A stretch of DNA of 64,000 nt from Pseudomonas mendocina (GCF_003008615.1 NZ_CP027657.1:5652001-5716000); one strand, 5' to 3'; positions 54,826-64,000 are shown, numbered from the stretch's first letter. Notes: generated by a model from the letters alone, not told the origin. Numbers and translations are program-made.

Positions 54826-54902
54826 TGGTAGGCACAATTGGACTCGAACCAACGACCCCCACCATGTCAAGGTGGTGCTCTAACCAACTGAGCTATGTGC
54901 CT
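54826..54902 (-). tRNA. tRNA-Val (anticodon GAC)
   Basis: The 77-nt minus-strand tRNA begins AGGCACATAGCTCAGTTGGT, has an encoded CCA, and loop TTGACAT between CCACC and GGTGG gives anticodon GAC. All four stems pair. Confidence 0.95.
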
Positions 54903-55085
54903 TCGATGGGTGCGCATTCTACGCAGATCTTTTGGGCCGTCAACAGGTTTTTTCGCTAACTCACTGAAATAGGCCAATTTTTTATCGAAATAGGATCGTT
55001 GAATATTTTGCACGGACACTAGCCGGCTATTTTCAACTCAGGTAGCATCGGATCATTCGTAAAAAATAAAGAACAGAGGTTCAAG

Positions 55086-56369
55086 ATGGCGCACACGGCA
55101 TATCCACAATCCTATTACGCCGCCTCAGCCAACCCCGTCCCGCAACGCCCTGCTCTGCAAGGTGAGGTGGAGACCGATGTGTGCATCATCGGTGCGGGCT
55201 ACACCGGCCTGTCCACTGCACTGTTCCTGCTGGAGAACGGTTTCAAGGTGAGCATCGTCGAAGCGGCCAAGGTCGGCTTTGGTGCATCGGGCCGCAACGG
55301 CGGCCAGATCGTCAATAGCTACAGCCGAGACATCGACGTGATCGAACGCACGGTCGGCCCCAAGCAGGCGCAATTGCTTGGGCAGATGGCTTTCGAGGGT
55401 GGCCGCATCATCCGTGAGCGCATCGCCAAATACGACATCCAGTGCGACCTGAAGGACGGTGGCGTATTCGCCGCGTTGACCAGCAAGCAGATGGGCCACC
55501 TGGAATCGCAGAAGAAACTCTGGGAGCGCTACGGCCACACCCAGCTGGAACTGATGGACGCCAAGCGCATTCGCGAAGTGGTTGCTACTGAGAACTATGT
55601 CGGCGGGATGCTGGACATGAGCGGTGGCCATATCCACCCACTGAATCTGGCCCTGGGCGAAGCCGCTGCAGTGGAGTCGCTGGGTGGCGTGATCTATGAA
55701 CAGTCCCCCGCCACACGCATCGAGCGTGGCGCCAACCCGGTGGTGCACACCCCGGAAGGTCGCATCAAGGCTAAGTTCGTGGTCGTCGCAGGTAACGCCT
55801 ACCTGGGCAATCTGGTGCCGGAGTTGGCGTCCAAGTCGATGCCGTGCGGCACGCAAGTGATCACCACCGAGCCGCTGTCCGACGAAGTGGCTGCCAGCCT
55901 GCTGCCGCAGGATTACTGCGTGGAAGACTGCAACTACCTGCTCGACTACTACCGCCTCACCGGCGACAAGCGCCTGATCTACGGCGGTGGCGTGGTCTAT
56001 GGCGCACGCGACCCGGCCAACATCGAAGCGATCATCCGGCCGAAGATGCTCAAGACCTTCCCGCAGCTGAAGAACGTGAAGATCGACTTCGCCTGGACCG
56101 GCAACTTCCTGCTGACGCTTTCGCGCCTGCCGCAGGTCGGTCGCATCGGCGACAACATCTACTACTCGCAAGGCTGCAGCGGCCATGGCGTGACCTACAC
56201 GCACCTGGCAGGCAAGGTTCTGGCCGAGGCGCTGCGTGGTCAGGCCGAGCGTTTCGATGCCTTCGCCGGCCTGCCGCACTACCCCTTCCCGGGCGGTCGC
56301 CTTTTCCAGGTACCGTTCAGCGCCATCGGCGCCTGGTACTACACCCTGCGTGACAAGCTCGGCGTGTGA
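55086..56369 (+). CDS. FAD-dependent oxidase, PuuB/PauB (gamma-glutamylputrescine oxidase)-like
   Basis: A 427-aa D-amino-acid-oxidase-fold enzyme. Near residues 32-51 is the FAD-binding CIIGAGYTGLSTALFLLENG, followed by GFGASGRNGGQI, the conserved FAD loop of this family, and a C-terminal YYSQGCSGHGVTYTHLAGKV. Family members oxidise gamma-glutamylated polyamines or related amines, producing hydrogen peroxide and ammonia. AGAGG precedes the ATG. The exact substrate needs testing; a PauB-like role in Pseudomonas is likely. It is followed by a terminator. Confidence 0.88.
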   Translation: MAHTAYPQSYYAASANPVPQRPALQGEVETDVCIIGAGYTGLSTALFLLENGFKVSIVEAAKVGFGASGRNGGQIVNSYSRDIDVIERTVGPKQAQLLGQMAFEGGRIIRERIAKYDIQCDLKDGGVFAALTSKQMGHLESQKKLWERYGHTQLELMDAKRIREVVATENYVGGMLDMSGGHIHPLNLALGEAAAVESLGGVIYEQSPATRIERGANPVVHTPEGRIKAKFVVVAGNAYLGNLVPELASKSMPCGTQVITTEPLSDEVAASLLPQDYCVEDCNYLLDYYRLTGDKRLIYGGGVVYGARDPANIEAIIRPKMLKTFPQLKNVKIDFAWTGNFLLTLSRLPQVGRIGDNIYYSQGCSGHGVTYTHLAGKVLAEALRGQAERFDAFAGLPHYPFPGGRLFQVPFSAIGAWYYTLRDKLGV

Positions 56370-56386
56370 TCATCCTGCACACCACT

Positions 56387-56414
56387 GAAAACGGCGCCCG
56401 AGGGCGCCGTTTTC
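56387..56414 (+). terminator. Bidirectional terminator
   Basis: GAAAACGGCGCCC and GGGCGCCGTTTTC pair around a GA-type loop between the two converging genes. Confidence 0.9.
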
Positions 56415-56421
56415 ATGTGCA

Positions 56422-57375
56422 TCATGGGCAGACCGACAAGGCCTGACACTGCCCAGGGCTACCACCGACCTTCGACGGCGCAGCGAAGCGCTCATCATCC
56501 GGCGCCAGACGCTGTGCGCACGCCTGGGCCTGCTGCGCCTCACGGGCACAGCCCTGCTCGCCCAGCACCTGCGACAGGTTGAACCAACCCGCAGCGAACC
56601 CCGGCTCGCGCTTCAGGCTCTCACGCAACGCCTGCTCGGCACCCTTGCGGTCACCATCGGCGTAGCGGCTGTTGCTCAGGGCAAACCATGGCAGTGACTG
56701 CTCCGGCCAAGCCTCGGCGGCGCGGCGATAGGCGCGCCGCGCCGGCTGGGCATTGCCAGTTTGCTCAAGGTCGTTGGCGGCCTTCATCCAGACCTGCATG
56801 TCGGCCTGCGCCGGCAGGCGCTCCGGCGGCAAGGTCACTACCGCCCAGCGACCACCGCGTGCCCAGGTTCTGTCGAAGCTGTTGAAGCTGTCTTCGAGCC
56901 TGCGCGTAGTCGCCGAACGCAGAATCAACGTACGCTCGCGACGGTCATAACCCACTACAACCGCGAAGTGCCATTGCGGGTAGAAGTCGAACGCCAGGTT
57001 CTGCAGCACCAGCACCGGATTACCGGCGGCCACTTCGGCCAATACAGCCTCCAGACGCGGCTGCAACGGGTACACCAGCATTTCGTGATTGCGCGCGGCG
57101 GCGACCATCTCGACCTGCAAGCTGCCTTCGCGGCTGGGGATGTAGACCTTGTCCTTGAGCGCACCGGGCGTGGTCAGCACACCACGCTGGTTGAGCATGG
57201 TAGCCAAGGCGGCCGGGCCGCACTGGTAGGCGTCCTGGGGGAAGAAGGGAACGTCGGTGAGCTCCACCCGCTCAGGCAAACGCTCGCCCACCGGTGATAA
57301 CACCGGAGAGCGAGCGCAGGCTGTGAGTAGAACGATCGATGCGATACAGCAGAGGCGAATCAGCGATTTATGCAT
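56422..57375 (-). CDS. PA2778-family cysteine peptidase lipoprotein with TPR repeats
   Basis: About 317 aa from MHKSLIRLCCIASIVLLTAC; the lipobox LTAC ends at Cys20, so it is a lipoprotein. A C39-like cysteine peptidase follows: FFPQDAYQCGPAALATML holds the Cys and WHFAVVVGYD the His. The C-terminal 130 residues contain TPR-like helices (ARRAYRRAAEAWPEQSLPWF then ALRESLKREPGFAAGWFNL). Start overlaps the upstream PA2779-type gene end by 16 bases. The peptidase substrate is unknown; the pair is conserved in Pseudomonas. Confidence 0.88.
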   Translation of the reverse strand: MHKSLIRLCCIASIVLLTACARSPVLSPVGERLPERVELTDVPFFPQDAYQCGPAALATMLNQRGVLTTPGALKDKVYIPSREGSLQVEMVAAARNHEMLVYPLQPRLEAVLAEVAAGNPVLVLQNLAFDFYPQWHFAVVVGYDRRERTLILRSATTRRLEDSFNSFDRTWARGGRWAVVTLPPERLPAQADMQVWMKAANDLEQTGNAQPARRAYRRAAEAWPEQSLPWFALSNSRYADGDRKGAEQALRESLKREPGFAAGWFNLSQVLGEQGCAREAQQAQACAQRLAPDDERFAAPSKVGGSPGQCQALSVCP

Positions 57376-57767
57376 TTGACGAAATTGAAGATGTTGGTGG
57401 CGCACAGCATATCAGTGATGATGAAGATCACCAGAAACAACACGATGATGCCGACCACACCCGCACCGGCTGGTGCCTGATCCAACTGCTGGTTGAACTG
57501 CGCCAGCTCGGCCGGGGTCAGGCTGGCGATACGCGACTCGACCTGATCACGGTCGACGCCCATGGATACCAGTTTCTCCTTCACCTGCTCGTCATCGAGC
57601 ATGGCCATCAACTGCTCCTGATCCACCTTGTGCTGCTGCTCGGCGATCACCTCGTGAGTGCCGACCATCGCCGCGTTCGCGGCAGGAATCTGTACCACCA
57701 GCAGCAGGTGAAACAGCGCGGTCATCGCGGCCAGACGACGCATAACGGGGTTCATGGAAATTGTCAT
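57360..57767 (-). CDS. PA2779-family membrane protein
   Basis: About 135 aa. A signal-like N-terminus (LAAMTALFHLLLVVQIPAAN) and a C-terminal membrane helix (VVGIIVLFLVIFIITDML) flank a periplasmic helical part (QLMAMLDDEQVKEKLVSMGV). AGGAG precedes the ATG at 57767. It is translated together with the overlapping cysteine peptidase gene and may be its substrate or membrane partner. Confidence 0.85.
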   Translation of the reverse strand: MTISMNPVMRRLAAMTALFHLLLVVQIPAANAAMVGTHEVIAEQQHKVDQEQLMAMLDDEQVKEKLVSMGVDRDQVESRIASLTPAELAQFNQQLDQAPAGAGVVGIIVLFLVIFIITDMLCATNIFNFVKCINR

Positions 57768-57847
57768 TGTGGTTATCTCCTGAGGGACGAGGTAGCCAAT
57801 AGACAGCATCAAAATCGCTCAGGTTCACTCCACCGATTCGCAGCCGT

Positions 57848-59572
57848 TCACGTATCCATCAGAAGCTGGCTGAGCACCGCACGCAGCTTGCCTGGCTTGA
57901 CCGGCTTGTTCAGCAGCGGAGCCCCCAAGGCCTGCAGATCACGGCGGCAGGCGTCGCTGCGATCGGCGCTGATGATCAGTGCCGGGATCGGTCTGGAAAA
58001 TTCGCTACGCAGTTGCTGGATCACCTGGCAACCGAGCACACCATGATCGAGGTGAAAATCCGCCAGGATCACCTCCGGCGCCCTGCCCTCCAGCCGCTGC
58101 AAGGCCTCGGGCAGATCGACTGCCGTGATCACTTCGCAACCCCATTGGCCAAGCAGTGCGGCCATGCTGTGCAGGATGTCCACTTCGTTATCGACCACCA
58201 GCAGGCGCCGACCCGGCAAGGGATTACCGAGCAGCGGCTGCGCCACGGATTGCACCTGGCGCCGTGGAACCTCCTGCGCCAGCGGCACGCGGATGCTGAA
58301 CACCGAACCGCGCCCCGGCAGCGAGCGCACTTGCACCGGGTAGCCCAGCATGCGGGCGATGCGTTCGACGATGGCCAGGCCCAGACCGACGCCCTTGCGC
58401 TCGGCCGCCCGCCCGACCTCCAGCTGGCTGAATTCGAGGAAGATCGTGTCCAGTTGATCCGCGGCGATCCCTCGCCCGCTATCCCACACCTGTAGCTCGA
58501 CGAAAGCGCCACGCCGCCGTGCGCCGAGCAGCACGCCGCCACGTTCGGTGTAACGGCAAGCATTACTGAGAAAGTTGCGCAGGATACGCGTCAGCAGGCG
58601 GAAATCGGTATGCACCGCATAATTGGCAATTCGCGCCCGTAAGCGCAGACCACTGGCCGAGGCCACGCTTTCGAACTCCGAAGCCAGCGGCGCGAGTAAC
58701 TCTTCAAGGCGATAAACATCGAGATCCGGTTTGATCGCGGCCTGATCCAGCTTGGAAATATCCAACAGGTCGGCGAGCAGATCCTCGGCGCCTTCCAGCG
58801 CCAGGTGACTGCGCTCGACCAGGTTCTGCTCGGCACTCGGCAATTCACGCTCACGCAACGTGGAAATCAGCAGGCGCGCGGCATTGAGCGGCTGCAGCAG
58901 GTCGTGACTGGCCGCCGCCAGGTACTTGTCCTTGCTGCGGTTGGCGGCTTCGGCTGCGTCGCGCGCCTCGCGCAGGGCCAGTTCGATGCGCTCACGCTCT
59001 TCGATCTGCCGCTGCAGGTTGCGGTTGGATTCGAGCAGCTCATAGGTGCGCGCGGCGACGCGGCGCTCCAGTTCGTCATTGAGTTGTTGCAGACGCTGCT
59101 GTGCCTGCTTGCGTTCGGTGATATCGGCGACGAAGCCTTCGAAGACGCCCTCGCCTTCAGGCTTGAGCAGCAGGTTCATCAGCACATCGATGGTGCTGCC
59201 GTCGCGCCGGCGCAAACGCGTTTCGTAGCCGAGCAGGGCCTGGCCCTGGCTCAACCGCTGGCGAATCACTTCCAGCTCGTCGAAGCCGCCCACGAACAGG
59301 TGGCGGGCCAGATCGCCCAACGACCACAGCACCTGTTGCGGGTCGTCATAACCGAGCATGCGCGCCATAGCCGGGTTGGCCGCCAGCACGCCGTCCTGCA
59401 GGCTGGCCTGGATGATGCCGTGCACAGCGTGCTCGAACAGCCATTTATAGCGATTGCGCTCGGTTTCCAGTTCCTCCAGACGCGCCAACAGCTCGGGGTA
59501 ATGGCTCTTGCGCGCCGATTGGCTGCCGAGCCCCAGCAGCCCGGCCAGCGCTTCGTCAGAGCGCCTCGCCAT
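57848..59572 (-). CDS. ercS: Hybrid PAS sensor histidine kinase, ErcS-like
   Basis: About 574 aa from MARRSDEALAGLLG. A PAS domain (WLFEHAVHGIIQASLQDGVL) is followed by a coiled coil, HisKA with AASHDLLQPLNAARL (phospho-His), HATPase (NFLSNACRYTERGG, DSGRGI and GVGLGLAIVERIAR) and a C-terminal receiver (LLVVDNEVDILHS, VILADFHLD and LLNKPVKPGK). No membrane helices are visible, so it is cytoplasmic. It overlaps ercA by 17 bases. In Pseudomonas, ErcS and ErcA regulate the PQQ-dependent ethanol oxidation genes; the name rests on this context. Confidence 0.75.
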   Translation of the reverse strand: MARRSDEALAGLLGLGSQSARKSHYPELLARLEELETERNRYKWLFEHAVHGIIQASLQDGVLAANPAMARMLGYDDPQQVLWSLGDLARHLFVGGFDELEVIRQRLSQGQALLGYETRLRRRDGSTIDVLMNLLLKPEGEGVFEGFVADITERKQAQQRLQQLNDELERRVAARTYELLESNRNLQRQIEERERIELALREARDAAEAANRSKDKYLAAASHDLLQPLNAARLLISTLRERELPSAEQNLVERSHLALEGAEDLLADLLDISKLDQAAIKPDLDVYRLEELLAPLASEFESVASASGLRLRARIANYAVHTDFRLLTRILRNFLSNACRYTERGGVLLGARRRGAFVELQVWDSGRGIAADQLDTIFLEFSQLEVGRAAERKGVGLGLAIVERIARMLGYPVQVRSLPGRGSVFSIRVPLAQEVPRRQVQSVAQPLLGNPLPGRRLLVVDNEVDILHSMAALLGQWGCEVITAVDLPEALQRLEGRAPEVILADFHLDHGVLGCQVIQQLRSEFSRPIPALIISADRSDACRRDLQALGAPLLNKPVKPGKLRAVLSQLLMDT

Positions 59573-60719
59573 AGACCACCTCGACGTCACGCTGGGTCGA
59601 TTCACGCGGATTGGTGAGGATGCATGGATCATCCATCGCGTGGCTGGACAGGAACGGAATGTCCGAGGTGCTGACGCCATGCAGGCCAAGCGTCTCGCGG
59701 AAGCCCATGGCGTGTTTGAAGGCGATCAGATGCTCCACCAGGCGCTGACGGATCTGCGTGTGATTGAGCCCGCGGCAGTCGATGCCCAGGGTCTCGGCAA
59801 TGACCTTGAAACGCTCCGGTGCGGCGCTGTAGTTGAACGCCACCACGTGTTCGACCAGCACGGCATTGCACAGGCCGTGCGGCAGGTCGAGGAAACCACC
59901 GAGGCTGTGGCTCATTGCGTGCACCGCGCCGAGAATCGCATTGGAGAACGCCAGGCCGGCCTGCATGCTGCCGAGCATGATCTTCTCGCGCAGGGCGATA
60001 TCACCTGGGTTGGCGATCATCTGCACCAGATTGCCGTTGATCAGGCGCATGGCTTCCAGCGCGTGCGGGTCGGTCAGCGGGCCATGGCCGGTGGAGACGA
60101 ACGCCTCGATGGCGTGCACCATGGCATCGATGCCGGTGCAGGCCGACAGGAACGGATCCATGCTCAGCGTGGTTTCCGGATCGATCAGCGACACGTCCGG
60201 CACCACGGCCTTGCTGACGATGGAGAACTTCATCCGCTCCTGCTGGTTGGAGATGATCACGAACTGCGACACGTCGGCCGAGGTGCCGGCGGTGGTCGGG
60301 ATCAGGATCAGCGGCGGGCTCGGCACACGGATGGTGTCCACGCCTTCGAATTCGAGAATGCTGCGGCCATGGGCGACGACGATGCCGATGCCCTTGGCGC
60401 AGTCCATCGGGCTACCGCCGCCGACCGCGACGATGACGTTGCAACCCTCGCTGCGATACAGCTCGGCGCCTTCCATCACCTCTTCCACGCGCGGGTTGGG
60501 CGATACCCTGGTGTACAGGCAGTAGGCGATGCCCTGAGCCTGCAGGCTGGCCTCGACATCGCCAGCCCAGCCGGCCGCCACCACACCGGGATCGGAAACG
60601 ATCAGCACTTTGCGCGCACCGAAGGTCTTGGCGTAGTTGCCGACGTTATGCCGGGAACCGGCGCCGAAGATGATCTCGGGGGAAACGAATTTTCGTAGCT
60701 GATTCAAATCGTGGCTCAT
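59556..60719 (-). CDS. ercA: Iron-containing alcohol dehydrogenase ErcA
   Basis: A 387-aa group III alcohol dehydrogenase. NAD is bound by VAVGGGSPMDCAKGIG, and the metal ligands lie in HAIEAFVSTGHGPLTDPHAL, then HAMSHSLGGFLDLPHG. In P. aeruginosa the homologue is a regulatory partner of the exaABC/pqq genes. Here it sits between the kinase gene and pqqM. Confidence 0.88.
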   Translation of the reverse strand: MSHDLNQLRKFVSPEIIFGAGSRHNVGNYAKTFGARKVLIVSDPGVVAAGWAGDVEASLQAQGIAYCLYTRVSPNPRVEEVMEGAELYRSEGCNVIVAVGGGSPMDCAKGIGIVVAHGRSILEFEGVDTIRVPSPPLILIPTTAGTSADVSQFVIISNQQERMKFSIVSKAVVPDVSLIDPETTLSMDPFLSACTGIDAMVHAIEAFVSTGHGPLTDPHALEAMRLINGNLVQMIANPGDIALREKIMLGSMQAGLAFSNAILGAVHAMSHSLGGFLDLPHGLCNAVLVEHVVAFNYSAAPERFKVIAETLGIDCRGLNHTQIRQRLVEHLIAFKHAMGFRETLGLHGVSTSDIPFLSSHAMDDPCILTNPRESTQRDVEVVYGEAL

Positions 60720-60796
60720 ACAACGGCCTGAAATTTCTTGTTATGGAATGGCGATCAGCCTACTGCATTGCCCGGTTAATGCAATGCGACCTGCGA

Positions 60797-62779
60797 TCAG
60801 CTCAGGCGCTGATAGAAGGCATGTTCGGCGCGCAGCGCTTTGGCCAGGTTGGCGGCCTGACGGAAACCATGGCGTTCTTCGGCGAACAGGTGGTATTCCA
60901 CCGGCAAACCACGCTGGCGCAGTGCTTCGACCATGCACTCGGTCTGGCTCGGCACCACCACGGCATCCAGCGCGCCCTGGAAGAAAATCACCGGCACGCT
61001 GATCCGCTCGGCCTGCAACAAGGGTGTGCGATCCCGGTAGCGCGCGGCATCCTGCTCGGGGTCGCCGATCAGCCAGCCCAGGTAATCCGCCTCGAACTTG
61101 TGGGTCAGCCGGCGCAACGCCAGCGGGTCGCTGACGCCGTAGAGACTGGCACCACCGCACAGCTGCGGCAGCTCGACCAGTGCACGCAGCGCGCTGAAGC
61201 CGCCCGCGCTGCCACCGCGTACGAATACGCGCTGCGGATCGATACGCCCCTCGCGGGCCAGCGTGTCGATGGCGGCGCGAATGTCCTGCACCTCCAGCTC
61301 GCCCCACTGGCCGGCCAGACGCAAGCGATAGTCGCGACCATAACCGCTGCTGCCACGGTAGTTGAGGTCGAGCACCGCGTAGCCGCGCAGCGTCCAGAAG
61401 GCGATACGCGGATCGAACACCGGGTAGCAGGCCGAGGTCGGGCCGCCGTGCAGGAAGATCACCAGTGGTGGGCGCTCCCCGGTTGGAGCCGGCGAGTAGA
61501 AAAAGCCGTAGCAGCGTTCGTCCTCACCCACCATGCAGTTGAAAGGCTGAGGTCGTGATAGCTGTGCTTCACGCAACGGCTGCTCACCACCAGCCAATAT
61601 GCGCAACGCGCCATCGCTGCGGCGGATGGCGAGCACTGCCGGCAGGCGATCCGGTGCGGCAGCAATGCAGTAGAAATGCTCGTTGTCGGCAGCCAGGCTA
61701 CGGAAACGCGTAAACCCTTCGGCCAACCGCCGCTCTGCCTTTGGGTAGGGTGTCGTGGGGCCGCCCAGGCCGTGCGCACCAATTGTGTTGCCGCCAAAAT
61801 CGCTGGTATGCGCAGCGCACCCTACCAGAACGCCTTTGCCTTGCTCGAAACGCGTTAGCAGCAGCTCGCCATTCTCCAGCGGCAGGTAAGTTCTGCCTCC
61901 CAGTTGCCAGGGAGCTGAGGCGTGATCAAAGGGCGCAGCATCCAGCATGGTTCCCTCATCGACGCACTGGGGTTGCCACCAACCGGCTTGATCGCTCAAC
62001 ACCCACAGCCGGCCCTGTGCATCGAAGCGTGGCTGCTGCAGGGATCGATCCCCCGCCTCACCTGACAGCCCCCGAGTGCGTTCGCCGGACTCGCGCAGGC
62101 ACAGGCGCGTGGCGACCCAGGGTTGCTGCGGGCGATCCCACTCGATCCAGGCCAGGCGCTGGCCAGTGGAGTCGGCCACCGGCGATGCGTAGAAATCGGC
62201 GCCCTCGACCAATACGTCGCGCTTGCCGGTGAGTCCGATGCGCACTAGGCGATGCACCACCGCGCCCGTCTCATGGCTTTCCTCAACGGCCAGCAACGCC
62301 TGCCAGGTGGGTACGAATGCCAGGTCGCCATAGCGGCAGCTGGCGCGCGCCGTCAGCGCCAGCGGTTCATTGTTCGTGGGAGCGACTGGGCGGCATTGCG
62401 CTTCAGCCGCGATGCCTGGTGAATCATGAGAAATCGCGGCTGAAGCCGCTCCTACGGATGGGTGCGTCATCAACAGATGGTAAATCTGCTGGTCGTTTTC
62501 ATTGACGAACGCCACCCCATGCTCCGTGGCACAGCAGGCGCCGCCACCGTACTCGTAGACGCGGCTACGCACGGAGAACCCCGGCGGCGTCAGTTCACTG
62601 ACAACACCGTCACGGCAGAAGAACAGCCCGCAACGCGCCAGAGCAGGGTCGAACGCCACCCATAGCACGCCGCCGTGGGCAGCGTGCAGTTCAGCGAAGT
62701 CGGCGCTGGCCGCTGCAGCTTGCTCGGCGCTCCAGGTCGCGTCAGAACCAGTGCGCACGGCGCACCCTACGCTTTGCAT
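60797..62779 (-). CDS. pqqM: S9-family peptidase PqqM/PqqH with two absorbed repeats
   Basis: A 660-aa prolyl oligopeptidase-like protein. The C-terminal hydrolase domain has [18 protein letters not shown] (Ser in GGSAGG), [10 protein letters not shown] (Asp) and [10 protein letters not shown] (His). The N-terminal beta-propeller is interrupted by two in-frame palindromic repeats, encoding [17 protein letters not shown] and [20 protein letters not shown]. The start overlaps the pqqE stop by 13 bases. In other Pseudomonas this gene (PqqH/M) is linked to PQQ synthesis, possibly acting on PqqA. The insertions make the protein longer than usual but leave the catalytic residues intact. Confidence 0.85.
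   Translation of the reverse strand: MQSVGCAVRTGSDATWSAEQAAAASADFAELHAAHGGVLWVAFDPALARCGLFFCRDGVVSELTPPGFSVRSRVYEYGGGACCATEHGVAFVNENDQQIYHLLMTHPSVGAASAAISHDSPGIAAEAQCRPVAPTNNEPLALTARASCRYGDLAFVPTWQALLAVEESHETGAVVHRLVRIGLTGKRDVLVEGADFYASPVADSTGQRLAWIEWDRPQQPWVATRLCLRESGERTRGLSGEAGDRSLQQPRFDAQGRLWVLSDQAGWWQPQCVDEGTMLDAAPFDHASAPWQLGGRTYLPLENGELLLTRFEQGKGVLVGCAAHTSDFGGNTIGAHGLGGPTTPYPKAERRLAEGFTRFRSLAADNEHFYCIAAAPDRLPAVLAIRRSDGALRILAGGEQPLREAQLSRPQPFNCMVGEDERCYGFFYSPAPTGERPPLVIFLHGGPTSACYPVFDPRIAFWTLRGYAVLDLNYRGSSGYGRDYRLRLAGQWGELEVQDIRAAIDTLAREGRIDPQRVFVRGGSAGGFSALRALVELPQLCGGASLYGVSDPLALRRLTHKFEADYLGWLIGDPEQDAARYRDRTPLLQAERISVPVIFFQGALDAVVVPSQTECMVEALRQRGLPVEYHLFAEERHGFRQAANLAKALRAEHAFYQRLS
61744..61826. 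repeat. Palindromic repeat element inside pqqM
   Basis: GGTAGGGTG and CACCCTACC are perfect 9-bp terminal inverted repeats 65 bases apart. Inside lies TGCGCACC, which also occurs in the half-copy at 62750-62771. It is translated in frame as part of pqqM. Confidence 0.7.
62376..62455. repeat. Paired Pseudomonas REP element inside pqqM
   Basis: GCTTCAGCCGCGAT and ATCGCGGCTGAAGC form perfect 14-bp arms, with outer CGTGGGAGCG and CGCTCCTACG. This matches the common Pseudomonas REP type (GTAGGAGCGGCTTCAGCCGCGA). It normally lies between genes; here it is in the coding frame. Confidence 0.8.
62750..62771. repeat. Half-copy of the GTAGGGTGCGC repeat at the pqqE-pqqM junction
   Basis: AGTGCGCACGGCGCACCCTA matches one half of the element at 61744-61826. 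It supplies the TAG stop of pqqE and the first codons of pqqM after the ATG. Confidence 0.65.
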
Positions 62780-63921
62780 ATGATTCGCGAGGCCTTCTCG
62801 TTGCGGTATTGCAGTGCGTCCATGCCCAGTGGCGCCTCATCGGCCTGCTGGCGGGCCGCGAGAATCACACCGTGATGAGCCGACTTGCTACACACCGGGT
62901 CAGCCGCGCTGGCATCGCCGGTGAGCATGAAGGCCTGGCAGCGACAACCGCCAAAGTCCTTGTGCTTCTCGTCGCACGAACGACAGGGCTCGGGCATCCA
63001 GTCATCACCACGGAAGCGGTTGAAACCGAAGGAATGCCGCCAGATGTGCTCGATGCTGTGCTCGCGCACATTGGGAAACTGCACCGGCAGTTGCCGCGCG
63101 CTGTGGCAAGGCAGCGCCGTACCGTCCGGGGTGATGTCGAGGAACAGGTTGCCCCAGCCGTTCATGCAGGCCTTGGGGCGCTCCTCGTAGTAATCCGGGG
63201 TGACGAAGATCAGCTTGCACGGGTGATTCTCGGCCGCCAGCTTGTCGCGCCATTGGTTGGTGATGCGCTCGGCGCGTTCGAGCTGCGCGCGGGTCGGCAG
63301 CAGCCCTGCGCGGTTGAGCTCGGCCCAACCGTAGAACTGGCAGGTGGCGAGTTCGACGAAGTCCGCCTCCAGCTCCAGGCACAGCTCAATGATGCGCTCG
63401 ATATTGTCGATGTTGTGTCGGTGAGTGACGAAGTTGAGCACCATCGGATAGCCGTGAGCCTTGACTGCACGAGCCATGGCCAGCTTCTGCGCGAAGGCCT
63501 TCTTCGAGCCGGCCAGCAGGTTGTTCACCTCCTCATCGGCGGCCTGGAAGCTGATCTGGATATGATCCAGCCCGGCATCGGCAAACTCGGCGATACGCGC
63601 CTCGGTCAGGCCGATACCGGAGGTGATCAGGTTGGTGTAGTAGCCCAGCCCGCGCGCCGCCGCGATCAGCTCGGCGAGATCCTGGCGCACCAGCGGCTCA
63701 CCGCCGGAAAAGCCCAGCTGTGCCGCGCCCAGCTCACGGGCCTGGCGAAACACCTCGATCCACTCGGCGGTCGACAGCTCGGCGCCTTGCTTGGCGAAAT
63801 CCAGCGGGTTGGAGCAGTACGGGCATTGCAGCGGGCAGCGGTAAGTCAGCTCAGCCAAGAGCCACAACGGCGGCCCGGCTTCATGGCCGGCCTTAGCGAA
63901 GCTCGATCCAGAACTGAGCAT
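62767..63921 (-). CDS. pqqE: PqqA peptide cyclase
   Basis: A 384-aa radical SAM/SPASM enzyme. The iron-sulfur motif CPLQCPYC lies near residue 31-38, then [17 protein letters not shown], and the C-terminal SPASM cysteines include [18 protein letters not shown] and [19 protein letters not shown]. PqqE links Glu and Tyr side chains of PqqA in the first step of PQQ synthesis. It overlaps pqqD by 29 bases. It is followed by pqqM, with the pqqE stop lying in a repeat. Confidence 0.97.
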   Translation of the reverse strand: MLSSGSSFAKAGHEAGPPLWLLAELTYRCPLQCPYCSNPLDFAKQGAELSTAEWIEVFRQARELGAAQLGFSGGEPLVRQDLAELIAAARGLGYYTNLITSGIGLTEARIAEFADAGLDHIQISFQAADEEVNNLLAGSKKAFAQKLAMARAVKAHGYPMVLNFVTHRHNIDNIERIIELCLELEADFVELATCQFYGWAELNRAGLLPTRAQLERAERITNQWRDKLAAENHPCKLIFVTPDYYEERPKACMNGWGNLFLDITPDGTALPCHSARQLPVQFPNVREHSIEHIWRHSFGFNRFRGDDWMPEPCRSCDEKHKDFGGCRCQAFMLTGDASAADPVCSKSAHHGVILAARQQADEAPLGMDALQYRNEKASRIICKA

Positions 63922-64000
63922 GGGCCACCTCCATGAAGGCGAGGATGTCTTCGTCGATGCCCGGCACGTCCGGGAAGCGCTGGTGCAGGTTGCCGATGAT
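63893..64000 (-). CDS. pqqD: PqqD peptide chaperone (C-terminus only, 5' end outside window)
   Basis: The last 35 codons end the frame with [20 protein letters not shown] and [15 protein letters not shown]. The order pqqD-pqqE and the winged-helix ending match PqqD, which binds PqqA and delivers it to PqqE. The rest of the gene lies beyond the right edge. Confidence 0.85.
   Translation of the reverse strand: MIGNLHQRFPDVPGIDEDILAFMEVAHAQFWIELR

Larger units (their letters stand above)
54554..55085. other. Intergenic stretch with tRNA-Val
   Basis: About 530 bp between divergent genes thrS and the FAD oxidase gene. It holds tRNA-Val and its terminator, and the promoters of thrS and the oxidase. 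No other gene is convincing. Confidence 0.6.

Noticed and set aside
55125..56279. 384-aa minus-strand frame opposite the FAD oxidase gene
   Set aside because: The plus-strand protein has unmistakable FAD-binding motifs; the reverse frame is a high-GC artefact.

Overview
The window looks like a Pseudomonas chromosome, probably of the P. mendocina/oleovorans type rather than P. aeruginosa itself. The right third carries the core order merR-like/ihfA/pheT/pheS/rplT/rpmI/infC/thrS next to tRNA-Pro and tRNA-Val, then PA2778/PA2779-type genes and ercS-ercA-pqqM-pqqE-pqqD. These are recognisable from Pseudomonas gene content and protein motifs. No database search was run.

Positions 1 to about 47,100 are one large accessory region ending at the 3' side of tRNA-Pro(GGG). 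Its content is overwhelmingly anti-phage and conflict genes. Left to right it holds: a TerB_N/TerB protein running off the edge and a giant DnaQ-RecQ-UvrD fusion helicase (Shango-like pair); a complete type I Zorya locus zorABCD; a GmrSD-type DUF262/DUF1524 nuclease; a 31-codon scrap of an hsdS gene; a Fic protein; a mobile-element module (zinc-ribbon protein, DUF932, YqaJ exonuclease, Cys-rich Gp3-like protein, RadC, XRE regulator); a type III restriction-modification pair; a PAAR/VRR-NUC/DUF3396 type VI effector-immunity cassette whose PAAR gene is frameshifted; and an unassigned five-gene cassette (NYN RNase-like, 547-aa unknown, PLD-type nuclease, 51-aa Asn/Gln-rich peptide, 523-aa helical protein). 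After these come an LRAT-fold protein, a YfjJ/inovirus-Gp2-like protein, AlpA, an AT-richer unknown gene and a CoiA-like nuclease. No integrase gene was found in the window. The island therefore either has it beyond the left edge or has lost it.

The best candidate for an undescribed system is the same-strand cassette at 33,986-40,785. It combines a PLD-family nuclease overlapping a 547-aa partner, a NYN-type ribonuclease with zinc ribbons, a tiny Asn/Gln-rich protein and a 523-aa protein, sits between known defence systems, and I cannot match it to a named system. The Shango-like pair and the type VI cassette embedded in the island are also worth following up.

From 47,107 onward the sequence is conserved chromosome: translation genes (minus strand, thrS to ihfA), a plus-strand FAD amine oxidase gene, a cysteine-peptidase lipoprotein operon, and the PQQ/ethanol-oxidation genes. 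Two palindromic repeat elements lie inside the pqqM reading frame and a third half-copy spans the pqqE-pqqM junction, so repeats have been absorbed into coding sequence.
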